Source: Chryseobacterium sp. SORGH_AS_0447 (GTDB taxonomy: Bacteria > Bacteroidota > Bacteroidia > Flavobacteriales > Weeksellaceae). Taken from it: a DNA stretch of 64,000 nucleotides. Made by a program: the position numbers and the translations under genes. The DNA lies in the NCBI RefSeq assembly GCF_030818695.1, contig NZ_JAUTAR010000001.1, positions 2,474,501 through 2,538,500 on the forward strand. Reading direction: 5' to 3'. This document shows, one piece after another, positions 26,191-33,789 of this stretch; the first letter of the stretch is position 1; each line of letters starts with the position of its first letter. The notes under the pieces were generated by a model. That model did no database searches. It was not told where the DNA came from and was given only the letters and a program-made list of their open reading frames with translations.

Positions 26191-27138
26191 ATGGCAGTAT
26201 TCGTATACGCAGAAAATATAAACGGAGTTTACAAAAAAGCGGCTTTTGAAGCGGTATCTTTTGCTAAAGCAGTGGCCGATCAGGCCGGAGATACAGTAAC
26301 GGCAGTCTCTGTAAACCCTACCGATTCTTCAGATTTATTATACAAATATGGAGCATCCAATATAATCAACATCAAAGACGAAGGTCTTAAAAATTTCTCC
26401 GCTAAAGCTTATGCACAGGCAGTAAGTGAAGTGGCAAACGGAAACATTATCGTTTTCCCTCATACAACGGATGCATCGTCTATTGCGCCGATGCTGGCGG
26501 TAATGAACGGATATTCTTTAATTACCAACGTATTGGAAGCGCCGGAAAGCCTTTCTCCGTTTCAGGTAAAAAGAAAAGCATTCTCCGGAAAAGGTTTTAT
26601 GCACGCTAAAGCGGAAGGAACAGGCGTAATCGTTACGGTTTCCCAAAATGCTTTCGGCGTTAAGGAAAATGCGGTTTCCGGTTCGGAAGAAGTAAAAAAT
26701 CTTTCAGTGGCCAATGAAGATACCAAAGTAATTTCCCATGAGCAGAGTTCAGGAAAACTGGATCTTAAAGAAGCTGAAATCGTGGTATCTGCAGGAAGAG
26801 GATTAAAAGGACCTGAAAACTGGGGAATGATCGAAGATCTGGCAAACGTTTTGGGAGCGGCAACTGCTTGTTCCAAACCGGTTTCCGATATCGGATGGAG
26901 GCCTCATACTGAGCACGTAGGACAAACCGGTAAAGCAATAGCTCCGAATCTTTATATCGCCGTGGGAATTTCAGGAGCTATTCAGCACCTTGCAGGAGTG
27001 AACTCTTCAAAAACTATTGTTGTAATCAACAGCGATCCTGAAGCACCGTTCTTCAAATCGGCCGATTATGGGGTAGTGGGAGATTCTTTCCAGATTATCC
27101 CTGCCTTAACGGAAAAAATTAAAGCATTAAAAGGATAA
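26191..27138 (+). CDS. etfA: Electron transfer flavoprotein alpha subunit
   Basis: FAD-binding partner of EtfB, 315 residues. The N-terminal domain starts AVFVYAENINGVYKKAAFEA. The C-terminal FAD domain (about 190-315) contains VSAGRGLKGPENW, GWRPHTEHVGQTGKAIAPNLYIAVGISGAIQHLAG and NSDPEAPFFKSADYGVVGD, the classical ETF alpha signature. Forms an operon with etfB. Supports fatty-acid and amino-acid oxidation together with the thiolase at 32.3 kb. Confidence 0.96.
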   Translation: MAVFVYAENINGVYKKAAFEAVSFAKAVADQAGDTVTAVSVNPTDSSDLLYKYGASNIINIKDEGLKNFSAKAYAQAVSEVANGNIIVFPHTTDASSIAPMLAVMNGYSLITNVLEAPESLSPFQVKRKAFSGKGFMHAKAEGTGVIVTVSQNAFGVKENAVSGSEEVKNLSVANEDTKVISHEQSSGKLDLKEAEIVVSAGRGLKGPENWGMIEDLANVLGAATACSKPVSDIGWRPHTEHVGQTGKAIAPNLYIAVGISGAIQHLAGVNSSKTIVVINSDPEAPFFKSADYGVVGDSFQIIPALTEKIKALKG

Positions 27139-27142
27139 GAAA

Positions 27143-27274
27143 GGTTAATTGTGAATGGTCAGTTCGCTTCGCTTGTCAATTTTATTTATTACGATAAACT
27201 GAAAATTCACTTGCAAAGCAAAATTGACTGATAAAAATAAAATTCACAGTTCACCAATCATTACCATTCACCTA
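27143..27274. repeat. Intergenic imperfect palindrome after etfA
   Basis: GTGAATGGTCAGTTCGCTTC at the left, ending with ATTCACAGTTCACC and ACCATTCACC at the right; internal TTGCAAAGCAAAATTGAC segment. Same GTGAATGGT/ACCATTCAC family as at 16.9 and 47.9 kb. It directly precedes a terminator. Confidence 0.75.
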
Positions 27275-27276
27275 TA

Positions 27277-27301
27277 AAAGCCCTTTTCGGGCTTTTATTT
27301 T
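27277..27301 (+). terminator. Terminator of etfBA
   Basis: AAAAGCCC pairs with GGGCTTTT around TTTTC, followed by T-rich sequence. Confidence 0.8.
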
Positions 27302-27337
27302 TGTCTAAAAAGTAAAAAAAACTTTGAAAAATTAATC

Positions 27338-27345
27338 TATATTTG
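27338..27345 (+). promoter_or_regulatory. -7 element very close to the bifunctional nuclease start
   Basis: TATATTTG ends only 5 bases before the ATG at 27351. If it is the active promoter, transcription would start at or beside the start codon (leaderless). Confidence 0.45.
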
Positions 27346-27350
27346 TAGCT

Positions 27351-27950
27351 ATGGATTATAAACAGTTAATTATTCGCGGAATATCGTACAGCCAGACACA
27401 ATCCGGGGCGTACGCGTTATTATTGGAACATGAAGAAACACATATTAAATTACCTGTTGTTATAGGGAATTTCGAGGCACAATCCATTTCTCTTGGTCTT
27501 GAGAAAGACATTCATCCGCCCCGCCCTCTTACGCACGACTTATTCACAAAATTCATCGTTTCCGCCAATTATGAACTCCTGTCTGTGATCATCTACCAGA
27601 TCGTTGACGGTGTTTTCTTTTCAAATATCAACTTTAAAAACAAGGCGACAGATGAAGAACTGATCCTTGATGCCAGGACTTCCGATGCGGTAGCAATGGC
27701 CGTCCGTTTTGATGCGCCTATCTTTACCACTCAGCAGGTGCTTAACGAAGCCGGAATTCTTCTTGAGCTGGAAGACGTTTCCAAAGAAGAAGAAAGCTTC
27801 TCGGAAACCGTACACGAGGAAGACAACTTGAGATCCGTTTCTATGGAAGAGCTTCAGAAGCTTCTGGATGAAGCCGTAAAAGAAGAAGACTACGACACCG
27901 CTTTGGAAATCCAGGAAGAGATCAAACGAAGGAAAAAGAAAATTGACTAA
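27351..27950 (+). CDS. Bifunctional nuclease family protein with C-terminal UVR motif
   Basis: 199-residue cytoplasmic protein. Residues about 1-130 form the bifunctional nuclease (BFN, DUF151) domain with KLPVVIGNFEAQSISLGLE, RPLTHDLF and LDARTSDAVAMAVRF motifs. A short acidic linker follows, and the C-terminus (about 150-187) matches the UvrB/UvrC (UVR) motif with EELQKLLDEAVKEEDYDTA and EIQEEIKRRK. This domain combination is usual in Bacteroidota. In plants BFN proteins cut RNA and DNA; the bacterial role is unclear. It lies 20 bases before the nucleoside permease gene. Confidence 0.92.
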   Translation: MDYKQLIIRGISYSQTQSGAYALLLEHEETHIKLPVVIGNFEAQSISLGLEKDIHPPRPLTHDLFTKFIVSANYELLSVIIYQIVDGVFFSNINFKNKATDEELILDARTSDAVAMAVRFDAPIFTTQQVLNEAGILLELEDVSKEEESFSETVHEEDNLRSVSMEELQKLLDEAVKEEDYDTALEIQEEIKRRKKKID

Positions 27951-27970
27951 AGAGATATTATAATTATAAA

Positions 27971-29305
27971 ATGAATTTAAAATTACGTTTGATCATCCTG
28001 AGCTTTCTGCAGTTTGGCGTCTGGGGAGCTTATCTTACATCCATGGGGAATTATTTGGGTTCTGTGGGATTAGGTTCCAAAATAGGACTTTTTTATGCCA
28101 TGCAGGGGATTGTATCGATTTTTATGCCTGCTATCATGGGAATTATTGCAGACCGATGGATTCAGGCTCAGAAACTACTTGGAATTTCACATCTTCTGGC
28201 AGCTGTTTTTCTGATTTGGGCAGGTTATTATGGAATGTCAGCAGGAGACAATGTCGAGTTTTCCAAGCTTTTTATTCTCTACAGTTTAAGTGTAACATTC
28301 TATATGCCGACTATTGCTCTTTCAAACTCTGTAGCTTATACGGTTTTGGTTAATAACAACTACGATACGATCAGATCATTTCCGCCAATCCGCACTTTAG
28401 GGACTGTAGGATTTATTTGCGCAATGCTGTTTGTAAATTTTGCGGGAATCCAAAACGGGAGTCTGACATTTAATTTTTCTAATAATACAAGTTTCCCTAG
28501 TTTTCAACACAGTTACAGTCAATTCTTTGTTTCTGGGATTTTAGGTATTGTGTTATTCTTATATAGTTTTACATTACCTAATTGCGAAGTAAATACAAGT
28601 ACGGAAAAAAGAACGCTTTCTGATGCTTTGGGGCTAAAAGCATTTGCTTTATTTAAAGAAAAAAAGATGGCGATTTTTTTCATCTTTTCCATGTTTCTGG
28701 GAGTTTCATTACAGATTACAAACGGATACGCAAATCCTTTTATAACAAGTTTTAAGGCTATTCCGGAATATGCGAATACCTGGGGTTCCAATAATGCAAA
28801 TGCGCTTATTTCCTTATCGCAGGTATCAGAGACTCTTTGTATCCTGTTAATTCCATTCTTTTTAAAGCGATACGGAATCAAGAAAGTGATGCTAATGGCC
28901 ATGTTTGCTTGGTTCTTAAGATTTGGTTTGTTTGGTCTTGGAAATCCAGGCAGCGGCGTTTGGATGTTTGTTCTCTCTATGATTGTATATGGTATCGCAT
29001 TCGATTTCTTTAATGTATCAGGTTCGTTATTTGTAGATAAAGAAACAGATAAAACAATACGTTCAAGCGCCCAAGGTGTTTTTATGATGATGACCAATGG
29101 CTTTGGAGCCACAATAGGGATGTTGGGGGCACAGGAAGTGGTGAATCATTATGTTTTTTCACAGTCAGATCCTTCTCTACAGCTTGCAGGATGGCAAACA
29201 TCATGGTACATTTTTGCAGGCTACGCACTTATTGTTACTATTGCTTTTGCCATTGTTTTCAAACATAAACATAATCCACAGGAATTAGATGAAGTAAAAC
29301 ATTAA
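27971..29305 (+). CDS. Nucleoside permease, NupG/XapB-type MFS
   Basis: Inner-membrane proton:nucleoside symporter-like protein, 444 residues with about 12 membrane segments. The start MNLKLRLIILSFLQFGVWGAYLTSMG and later VGLGSKIGLFYAMQGIVSIFMPAIMGIIADRW are characteristic of the NupG family. A cytoplasmic loop lies near residues 205-235. Co-directional and closely spaced with the nuclease gene, a plausible functional link to nucleotide recycling (inferred). Confidence 0.9.
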   Translation: MNLKLRLIILSFLQFGVWGAYLTSMGNYLGSVGLGSKIGLFYAMQGIVSIFMPAIMGIIADRWIQAQKLLGISHLLAAVFLIWAGYYGMSAGDNVEFSKLFILYSLSVTFYMPTIALSNSVAYTVLVNNNYDTIRSFPPIRTLGTVGFICAMLFVNFAGIQNGSLTFNFSNNTSFPSFQHSYSQFFVSGILGIVLFLYSFTLPNCEVNTSTEKRTLSDALGLKAFALFKEKKMAIFFIFSMFLGVSLQITNGYANPFITSFKAIPEYANTWGSNNANALISLSQVSETLCILLIPFFLKRYGIKKVMLMAMFAWFLRFGLFGLGNPGSGVWMFVLSMIVYGIAFDFFNVSGSLFVDKETDKTIRSSAQGVFMMMTNGFGATIGMLGAQEVVNHYVFSQSDPSLQLAGWQTSWYIFAGYALIVTIAFAIVFKHKHNPQELDEVKH

Positions 29306-29332
29306 TTTTATTTCACCGATTATTAAAATACT

Positions 29333-29366
29333 AAATTGCACTTTTAAAAAAAGTGCAATTTTTTTT
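29333..29366 (+). terminator. Terminator after nucleoside permease
   Basis: AAATTGCACTTTT is mirrored by AAAGTGCAATTT and followed by TTTTT. Confidence 0.85.
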
Positions 29367-29420
29367 ATTTCTCAGGCAACCCTTTGAAAAATCCTGCGTC
29401 TTACATATAGAAACAGATCC

Positions 29421-29966
29421 ATGAAGAATTTGGAAGAGAACTTTAAGCTGGCAAAAAAACATAATCGTAAAGGGCAGAAAGTGCTTTATGAGATGTTTTC
29501 ACCTAAAATGCTGGCCATAGCCAATTCCTATGTAAACAACCTCCATGATGCCGAAGATATTATGATGAACGCCTTTTTTACCTGCTTTTCAAAAATAGAG
29601 GATTGCAGGGAATGGAAAAGCTTTCCGTTTTGGCTGAGGAAAATTGTGGTTAATAATTCGATTAATTTTATCAGGAAACATAAGAATATTCTGTATTCCG
29701 ATGTCGAAATCAATGAACTCGAAAGTGCAGAGGATGACCGGGAAAATGAAATAGAGGAAATTGATATGAATGAGATATTCTTGGAAATGCCGGACGGCTA
29801 CCGACTGGTTTTTAACCTGTATGTCTTTGAAGAAAAAAAGCATCACGAAATTACGCAGATCCTGAATATTTCCGAAGGCACCAGCAAAAGCCAGCTGAGC
29901 AAAGCCAAGAAATGGATTGTTGATTTTTTAAAGAAAAAAGAAGATGAAAAACAATATGCTAAATAA
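29421..29966 (+). CDS. ECF-type RNA polymerase sigma factor
   Basis: Sigma-70-family extracytoplasmic-function factor of 181 residues. Region 2 (about 15-85) contains AIANSYVNNLHDAEDIMMNAFF with the DAED core motif and FPFWLRKIVVNNSINFIRK. Region 4 (about 120-175) carries YRLVFNLYVFEEKKHHEIT and the helix-turn-helix IAQ-like segment ITQILNISEGTSKSQLSKAKKW. The gene overlaps the next one by 23 bases, typical for a sigma/anti-sigma pair. Its regulon is unknown. Confidence 0.93.
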   Translation: MKNLEENFKLAKKHNRKGQKVLYEMFSPKMLAIANSYVNNLHDAEDIMMNAFFTCFSKIEDCREWKSFPFWLRKIVVNNSINFIRKHKNILYSDVEINELESAEDDRENEIEEIDMNEIFLEMPDGYRLVFNLYVFEEKKHHEITQILNISEGTSKSQLSKAKKWIVDFLKKKEDEKQYAK

Positions 29967-30639
29967 ACTGAAATCCGGCTACGAGGAGATGGAAATCAAG
30001 CTATCCGCCGATCTTTGGGATCAACTGGATCAAAAGCTTGAGGAGAAGTCCGAAATGGCAGGAAAAGCTTCTTCTCAGTGGTGGAAATATGCCGCTGTTG
30101 TTTTGTTGCTGATTTCTTTTGGAACCATTATGTATTTTAATTTCAAAAAAGAGGTTGAGGTTAAAAATACCGGTTATATCGTAAAAAAAGAATCAAATAC
30201 ACCCGCTGATCCCGTTCATCCCAAACTTGAAAAGCCGCAGGTTGTTTCTAACAATGCCGCAGCTACGGAAAGAGCAATGACAATTACTGGAAATCCAAAA
30301 GTCCAAATTACGGAAAGAACAGAACGGAAAATAGGGCAGCCTGAAAGCACAGAATTCAAAATACAGCAGATTGCTGCAACGCCACCTGTAAATATTCCCG
30401 TTGAACCTAAAGAAATTGAAAATACCGTTCAAAATTTGCCTGTTGTTGCCGAAGCCAGGAAAGTGCCGGGCGGTTACATCAGTGCAGATGATCTTCTTAC
30501 CGGAAGGGAACTTGATAAAAGCCGGGAAAATTTCGTAAAAGAAGAAAAAAGATTCGGAGTTTTCAACATCGGTAAGGTTTTTCGCAAGGTAGACAATGTT
30601 ACTTTTTTAGGAGTTACCGTGTACAACGATCCTAAATAA
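29944..30639 (+). CDS. Membrane anti-sigma-like protein
   Basis: 231-residue protein with one membrane helix (about 48-65, YAAVVLLLISFGTIMYF). A short cytoplasmic N-terminus (MNKLKSGYEEMEIKLSADLW) resembles the sigma-binding part of Bacteroidota anti-sigma factors. The extracytoplasmic part is a long Pro/Thr/Lys/Glu linker followed by a short C-terminal motif (DKSRENFVKEEKRFGVFNIG). No named domain is evident. The 23-base overlap with the sigma gene and the membrane topology suggest an anti-sigma function (inferred). Confidence 0.78.
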   Translation: MKNNMLNKLKSGYEEMEIKLSADLWDQLDQKLEEKSEMAGKASSQWWKYAAVVLLLISFGTIMYFNFKKEVEVKNTGYIVKKESNTPADPVHPKLEKPQVVSNNAAATERAMTITGNPKVQITERTERKIGQPESTEFKIQQIAATPPVNIPVEPKEIENTVQNLPVVAEARKVPGGYISADDLLTGRELDKSRENFVKEEKRFGVFNIGKVFRKVDNVTFLGVTVYNDPK

Positions 30640-30709
30640 TAATTCCTCTTGGAAGCACTGTTCAAAATACAAAACAGCTTAAAAATAATGCTTAAAAATA
30701 TAAAAAATC

Positions 30710-31795
30710 ATGAAAACTAAATTTGCGCTGATGACAGCTCTATTGGCATTCTCTTATGCCTTTTCACAGGAAATAAACCCGCGGCTGAAACTCTACTCAA
30801 AGAAAGTCGACAGCATTGTTTTCTCTGAGAAAACCAAGATGAATAAAGAGCTGGATGATCTGGATAAAGACTACCAGAACAATAAAGTGACCGCTAACGA
30901 AAAGCAGGAAAAAAGAGCGCATATCGCAGCCCGGTATGAGGAGATCATCAATGGAAAAGTAACGGAACAGAAAAATCAGCTGGAAGATGCAACCCGTGAA
31001 ATCGTGAAAAAAGCCGTTATGGAAAATCCGGAAAAATATTCTCTTGAGGTTTTTTCCCAGAATAATGCTCTCATCACATTGAATACGGATGAAAAGGTAA
31101 CTAAAAAAGAGCTTTTAAAAACTGTTGATTTCAATATAGGATATGGTCTGATTAACCTTACAAAATCCTCCTCGTCCTTGGACATCGGAAATAATGAATC
31201 AGGAATAAAATTTGGAAATGCCTTTTCATCGGAAATGGATATCAGGATAACGAGGCAGATTGGATCTCTTACATCTCCTGTCTTCTACCGTCTAGGATTA
31301 GGTTACCGCCAGGACACGTTCGTCCCTGAAAAACCAAATGTTTTTGTACAGGATCTGAATGAGATTTACATGGCCGATTTTAATGATCTTACAACAGGTA
31401 TTCTTAAAAAGTCCTATCTTAAAAACCATTATTTCGTAGTTCCGGCGGATCTGGTTTGGGTCTTAAATCCTAAATATACCATTGAAAATAATGAAAAGAT
31501 GTTGGATAATTCCAAACAAAATTTAAGGCTAACGGCAGGAGTTTACGGCGGCGTGCGTTTTCTTACACAGAACTATGTTATTTTTAAAAATGAAGACAAC
31601 AACCGTGTGAAATATAGGGAAAATATTACGGAAGCTGCAGAAAGGTTTATCTTCGGAGGAAAATTGGCATTGGGTTATGGTCCGATCAATATTTACGTAA
31701 AAAAAGATTTCACACCGAATTTTAACGATCTTGCAAAAATTAATAACAAATATGGCTTTCAGATAGGATTGGAGCTGTTGTATATCAATTTTTAA
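30710..31795 (+). CDS. Secreted outer-membrane-associated protein of the sigma operon
   Basis: 361-residue protein with signal peptide MKTKFALMTALLAFSYAFSQ. Residues about 30-120 are highly charged and predicted helical (KMNKELDDLDKDYQNNKVTA, QEKRAHIAARYEEIINGKV). The rest consists of strand-like segments (FNIGYGLINLT, FYRLGLGYRQDTF, FGGKLALGYGPINIYVKK) and ends GLELLYINF with an aromatic last residue, as in beta-barrels. It may be an outer-membrane protein regulated by, or reporting to, the sigma/anti-sigma pair. No known family recognised. Confidence 0.72.
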   Translation: MKTKFALMTALLAFSYAFSQEINPRLKLYSKKVDSIVFSEKTKMNKELDDLDKDYQNNKVTANEKQEKRAHIAARYEEIINGKVTEQKNQLEDATREIVKKAVMENPEKYSLEVFSQNNALITLNTDEKVTKKELLKTVDFNIGYGLINLTKSSSSLDIGNNESGIKFGNAFSSEMDIRITRQIGSLTSPVFYRLGLGYRQDTFVPEKPNVFVQDLNEIYMADFNDLTTGILKKSYLKNHYFVVPADLVWVLNPKYTIENNEKMLDNSKQNLRLTAGVYGGVRFLTQNYVIFKNEDNNRVKYRENITEAAERFIFGGKLALGYGPINIYVKKDFTPNFNDLAKINNKYGFQIGLELLYINF

Positions 31796-31816
31796 TGTCG
31801 ATTTAGATTATAGAAA

Positions 31817-31846
31817 AACACACTTTTTGGAGTGTGTTTTTTTTTG
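31817..31846 (+). terminator. Terminator of the sigma operon
   Basis: ACACACT and AGTGTGT around TTTTGG, followed by a T run. Confidence 0.8.
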
Positions 31847-31867
31847 TATTTTGGCATTTTAAGAAAC

Positions 31868-32257
31868 ATGAAAAATATTCAGTTAATAGGATTATTATTG
31901 GTGGTGGCAGGAAGCTTTTTGCCTTTAGTGCATGTACCGGTTATCGGGAATTGGAACTACTGGAAACTGGATCATTCCTTGGCCATTATGTGCTGGGTGC
32001 TCGCTGCAGCAGCTCTTTTCGGTATTGTAAATAACAGTGTAAAGGTAACATGGATTTCTGCAATTCTGCTGGTGCTTTTGTTTCTGTTCACTTTGTTTGC
32101 CGTGAAGTTTCAGGCATCCCAGTATTTCAGCTTTATGCCTTTCAAATCATGGCAGGATAAGCTGGCGGGCATCGTCAAATTGCGATGGGGCTGGATTGTA
32201 GAATTTCTGGGCGCATTCATCATCATTTTCACTAAAAATAATAACGTAAAATCGTAA
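31868..32257 (+). CDS. Four-helix membrane protein of unknown function
   Basis: 129-residue protein from the ATG at 31868; an earlier in-frame start would overlap the terminator of the previous operon. About four membrane helices (4-23, 35-53, 58-79, 105-125) with short loops, some Trp-rich (GNWNYWKLDH, LRWGWIVEF). No recognised family. It precedes the thiolase gene by 53 bases and may be co-transcribed with it. Confidence 0.72.
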   Translation: MKNIQLIGLLLVVAGSFLPLVHVPVIGNWNYWKLDHSLAIMCWVLAAAALFGIVNNSVKVTWISAILLVLLFLFTLFAVKFQASQYFSFMPFKSWQDKLAGIVKLRWGWIVEFLGAFIIIFTKNNNVKS

Positions 32258-32310
32258 TAATCAGAATCTCAGGATTCGGTCTTAATTAAATTAAAAATAG
32301 TATTATAAAA

Positions 32311-33492
32311 ATGAAAGAAGTATTCATCGTTTCCGCAGTAAGAACGCCGATGGGAAGTTTTCTGGGAAGCTTATCAGCAGTGCCTGCGACGAAGCTGGGA
32401 GCTGTTGCCGTAAAGGGAGCATTAGACAAAATCGGTCTTGATCCGAAACAGGTTCAGGAAATCTACATGGGAAATGTTTTACAGGCAGGCGAAGGACAGG
32501 CTCCGGCACGTCAGGTGGCTATTGGTGCGGGTCTTTCCAATGAAACGCCTTCTACGACAGTCAATAAAGTTTGTGCTTCAGGGATGAAAGCGGTTTCCAT
32601 GGCAACGCAGGCGATCAAGGCAGGTGATGCAGATGTTATCGTGGCCGGAGGAATGGAAAATATGTCTTCGGTTCCGCATTATTACAATGCAAGAAATGCG
32701 ACAAAACTGGGTGATGTAAAAATGCAGGACGGGATGGTGTTGGATGGGCTTACCGACGTTTACAATAAAGTTCACATGGGCGTTTGCGCAGAAAAATGTG
32801 CAACCGACTACAGCATTTCAAGAGAAGAGCAGGATAATTTCGCTATCGAATCTTATAAAAGAGCGGCAAAAGCCTGGAGCGAAGGCAAATTTGCCGATGA
32901 AGTAGTACCGGTGGAAATTCCTCAGAGAAAAGGAGAGCCCATCGTTTTTGCAGAAGACGAAGAATATAAAACCGTAAATTTCGACAGAATACCGACTCTC
33001 CCTACCGTTTTCAAAAAAGAAGAAGGAACCGTAACGGCAGCCAATGCTTCTACCTTAAACGACGGAGCTTCCGCACTGATCCTGGTCTCCAGGGAAAAAA
33101 TGGAAGAACTTGGACTTAAGCCATTGGCAAGAATTGTTTCTTACGCCGATGCAGCTCAGGCACCTGAAGACTTTACGACCGCTCCGGCAAAAGCACTTCC
33201 GATTGCGCTTAAGAAAGCTGGACTGGAAGTTTCCGATATCGATTTCTTTGAATTTAATGAGGCATTCTCCGTAGTAGGATTGGCCAACAATAAAATCCTA
33301 GGACTGGATGCTTCCAAAGTAAATGTAAACGGTGGAGCTGTGGCAATCGGTCACCCGCTGGGAAGTTCAGGGTCAAGAATTCTGGTTACTCTGATCAACG
33401 TATTGAAGCAGAATAACGGGAAATACGGTGCGGCGGCGATCTGCAACGGAGGTGGAGGAGCTTCTGCGATGGTCATCGAAAACATGCAGTAA
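32311..33492 (+). CDS. Acetyl-CoA C-acyltransferase (thiolase)
   Basis: Cytoplasmic thiolase of 393 residues that cleaves or condenses acyl-CoA with CoA. Active-site Cys in NKVCASGMKA (about residue 90), the EFNEAFSVV motif, the catalytic His in NGGAVAIGHPLGSSG, and the second catalytic Cys in AICNGGGGASAM. Length and motifs suit an acetyl-CoA acetyltransferase (AtoB/PhaA type); it could feed either beta-oxidation or the mevalonate pathway, whose kinase lies at 37.9 kb. The choice cannot be made from sequence. Confidence 0.95.
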   Translation: MKEVFIVSAVRTPMGSFLGSLSAVPATKLGAVAVKGALDKIGLDPKQVQEIYMGNVLQAGEGQAPARQVAIGAGLSNETPSTTVNKVCASGMKAVSMATQAIKAGDADVIVAGGMENMSSVPHYYNARNATKLGDVKMQDGMVLDGLTDVYNKVHMGVCAEKCATDYSISREEQDNFAIESYKRAAKAWSEGKFADEVVPVEIPQRKGEPIVFAEDEEYKTVNFDRIPTLPTVFKKEEGTVTAANASTLNDGASALILVSREKMEELGLKPLARIVSYADAAQAPEDFTTAPAKALPIALKKAGLEVSDIDFFEFNEAFSVVGLANNKILGLDASKVNVNGGAVAIGHPLGSSGSRILVTLINVLKQNNGKYGAAAICNGGGGASAMVIENMQ

Positions 33493-33512
33493 TTTCAACA
33501 CATACAAGTAAG

Positions 33513-33545
33513 AAATCCGGAAGTTAAGGCTTTCGGATTTTTTTA
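33513..33545 (+). terminator. Terminator after thiolase gene
   Basis: AAATCCGGAAG pairs with CTTTCGGATTT (one G-T), followed by TTTTT. Confidence 0.8.
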
Positions 33546-33570
33546 TTCAGTACGGCTGATTTTTATTTGG

Positions 33571-33613
33571 AGCTTAATCCTGCTTTCCATTGCAATCAGG
33601 GCTAGGGCAGCAG
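33571..33613. repeat. Dispersed intergenic element, short copy
   Basis: Starts AGCTTAATCCTGCTTTCC, then ATTGCAATC, then AGGGCTAGGGCAGCAG. A longer copy is at 45953-46027; the short copy lacks 32 bases between two ATTGCAATC repeats. Elements of this type are common between genes of flavobacteria. Confidence 0.85.
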
Positions 33614-33761
33614 CCGTTATTTGAAGCAGATTCTTCGGTTTTGTTCATTTAAAAATTACGATAAACCACCTTCAGTGCTTAAAAAGTGGAATTCGGATTT
33701 TAACGCAATAATAAATTCTTCCCAAACCAAATAAAAACCGCCGAATATTCAATGGTTTTCC

Positions 33762-33769
33762 TATTTTTG
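33762..33769 (+). promoter_or_regulatory. -7 promoter element of the MFS gene
   Basis: TATTTTTG, 20 bases before the ATG at 33790. It lies over the region of earlier in-frame codons and supports the later ATG. Confidence 0.55.
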
Positions 33770-33789
33770 TGCTACTAATATTATTTGAA

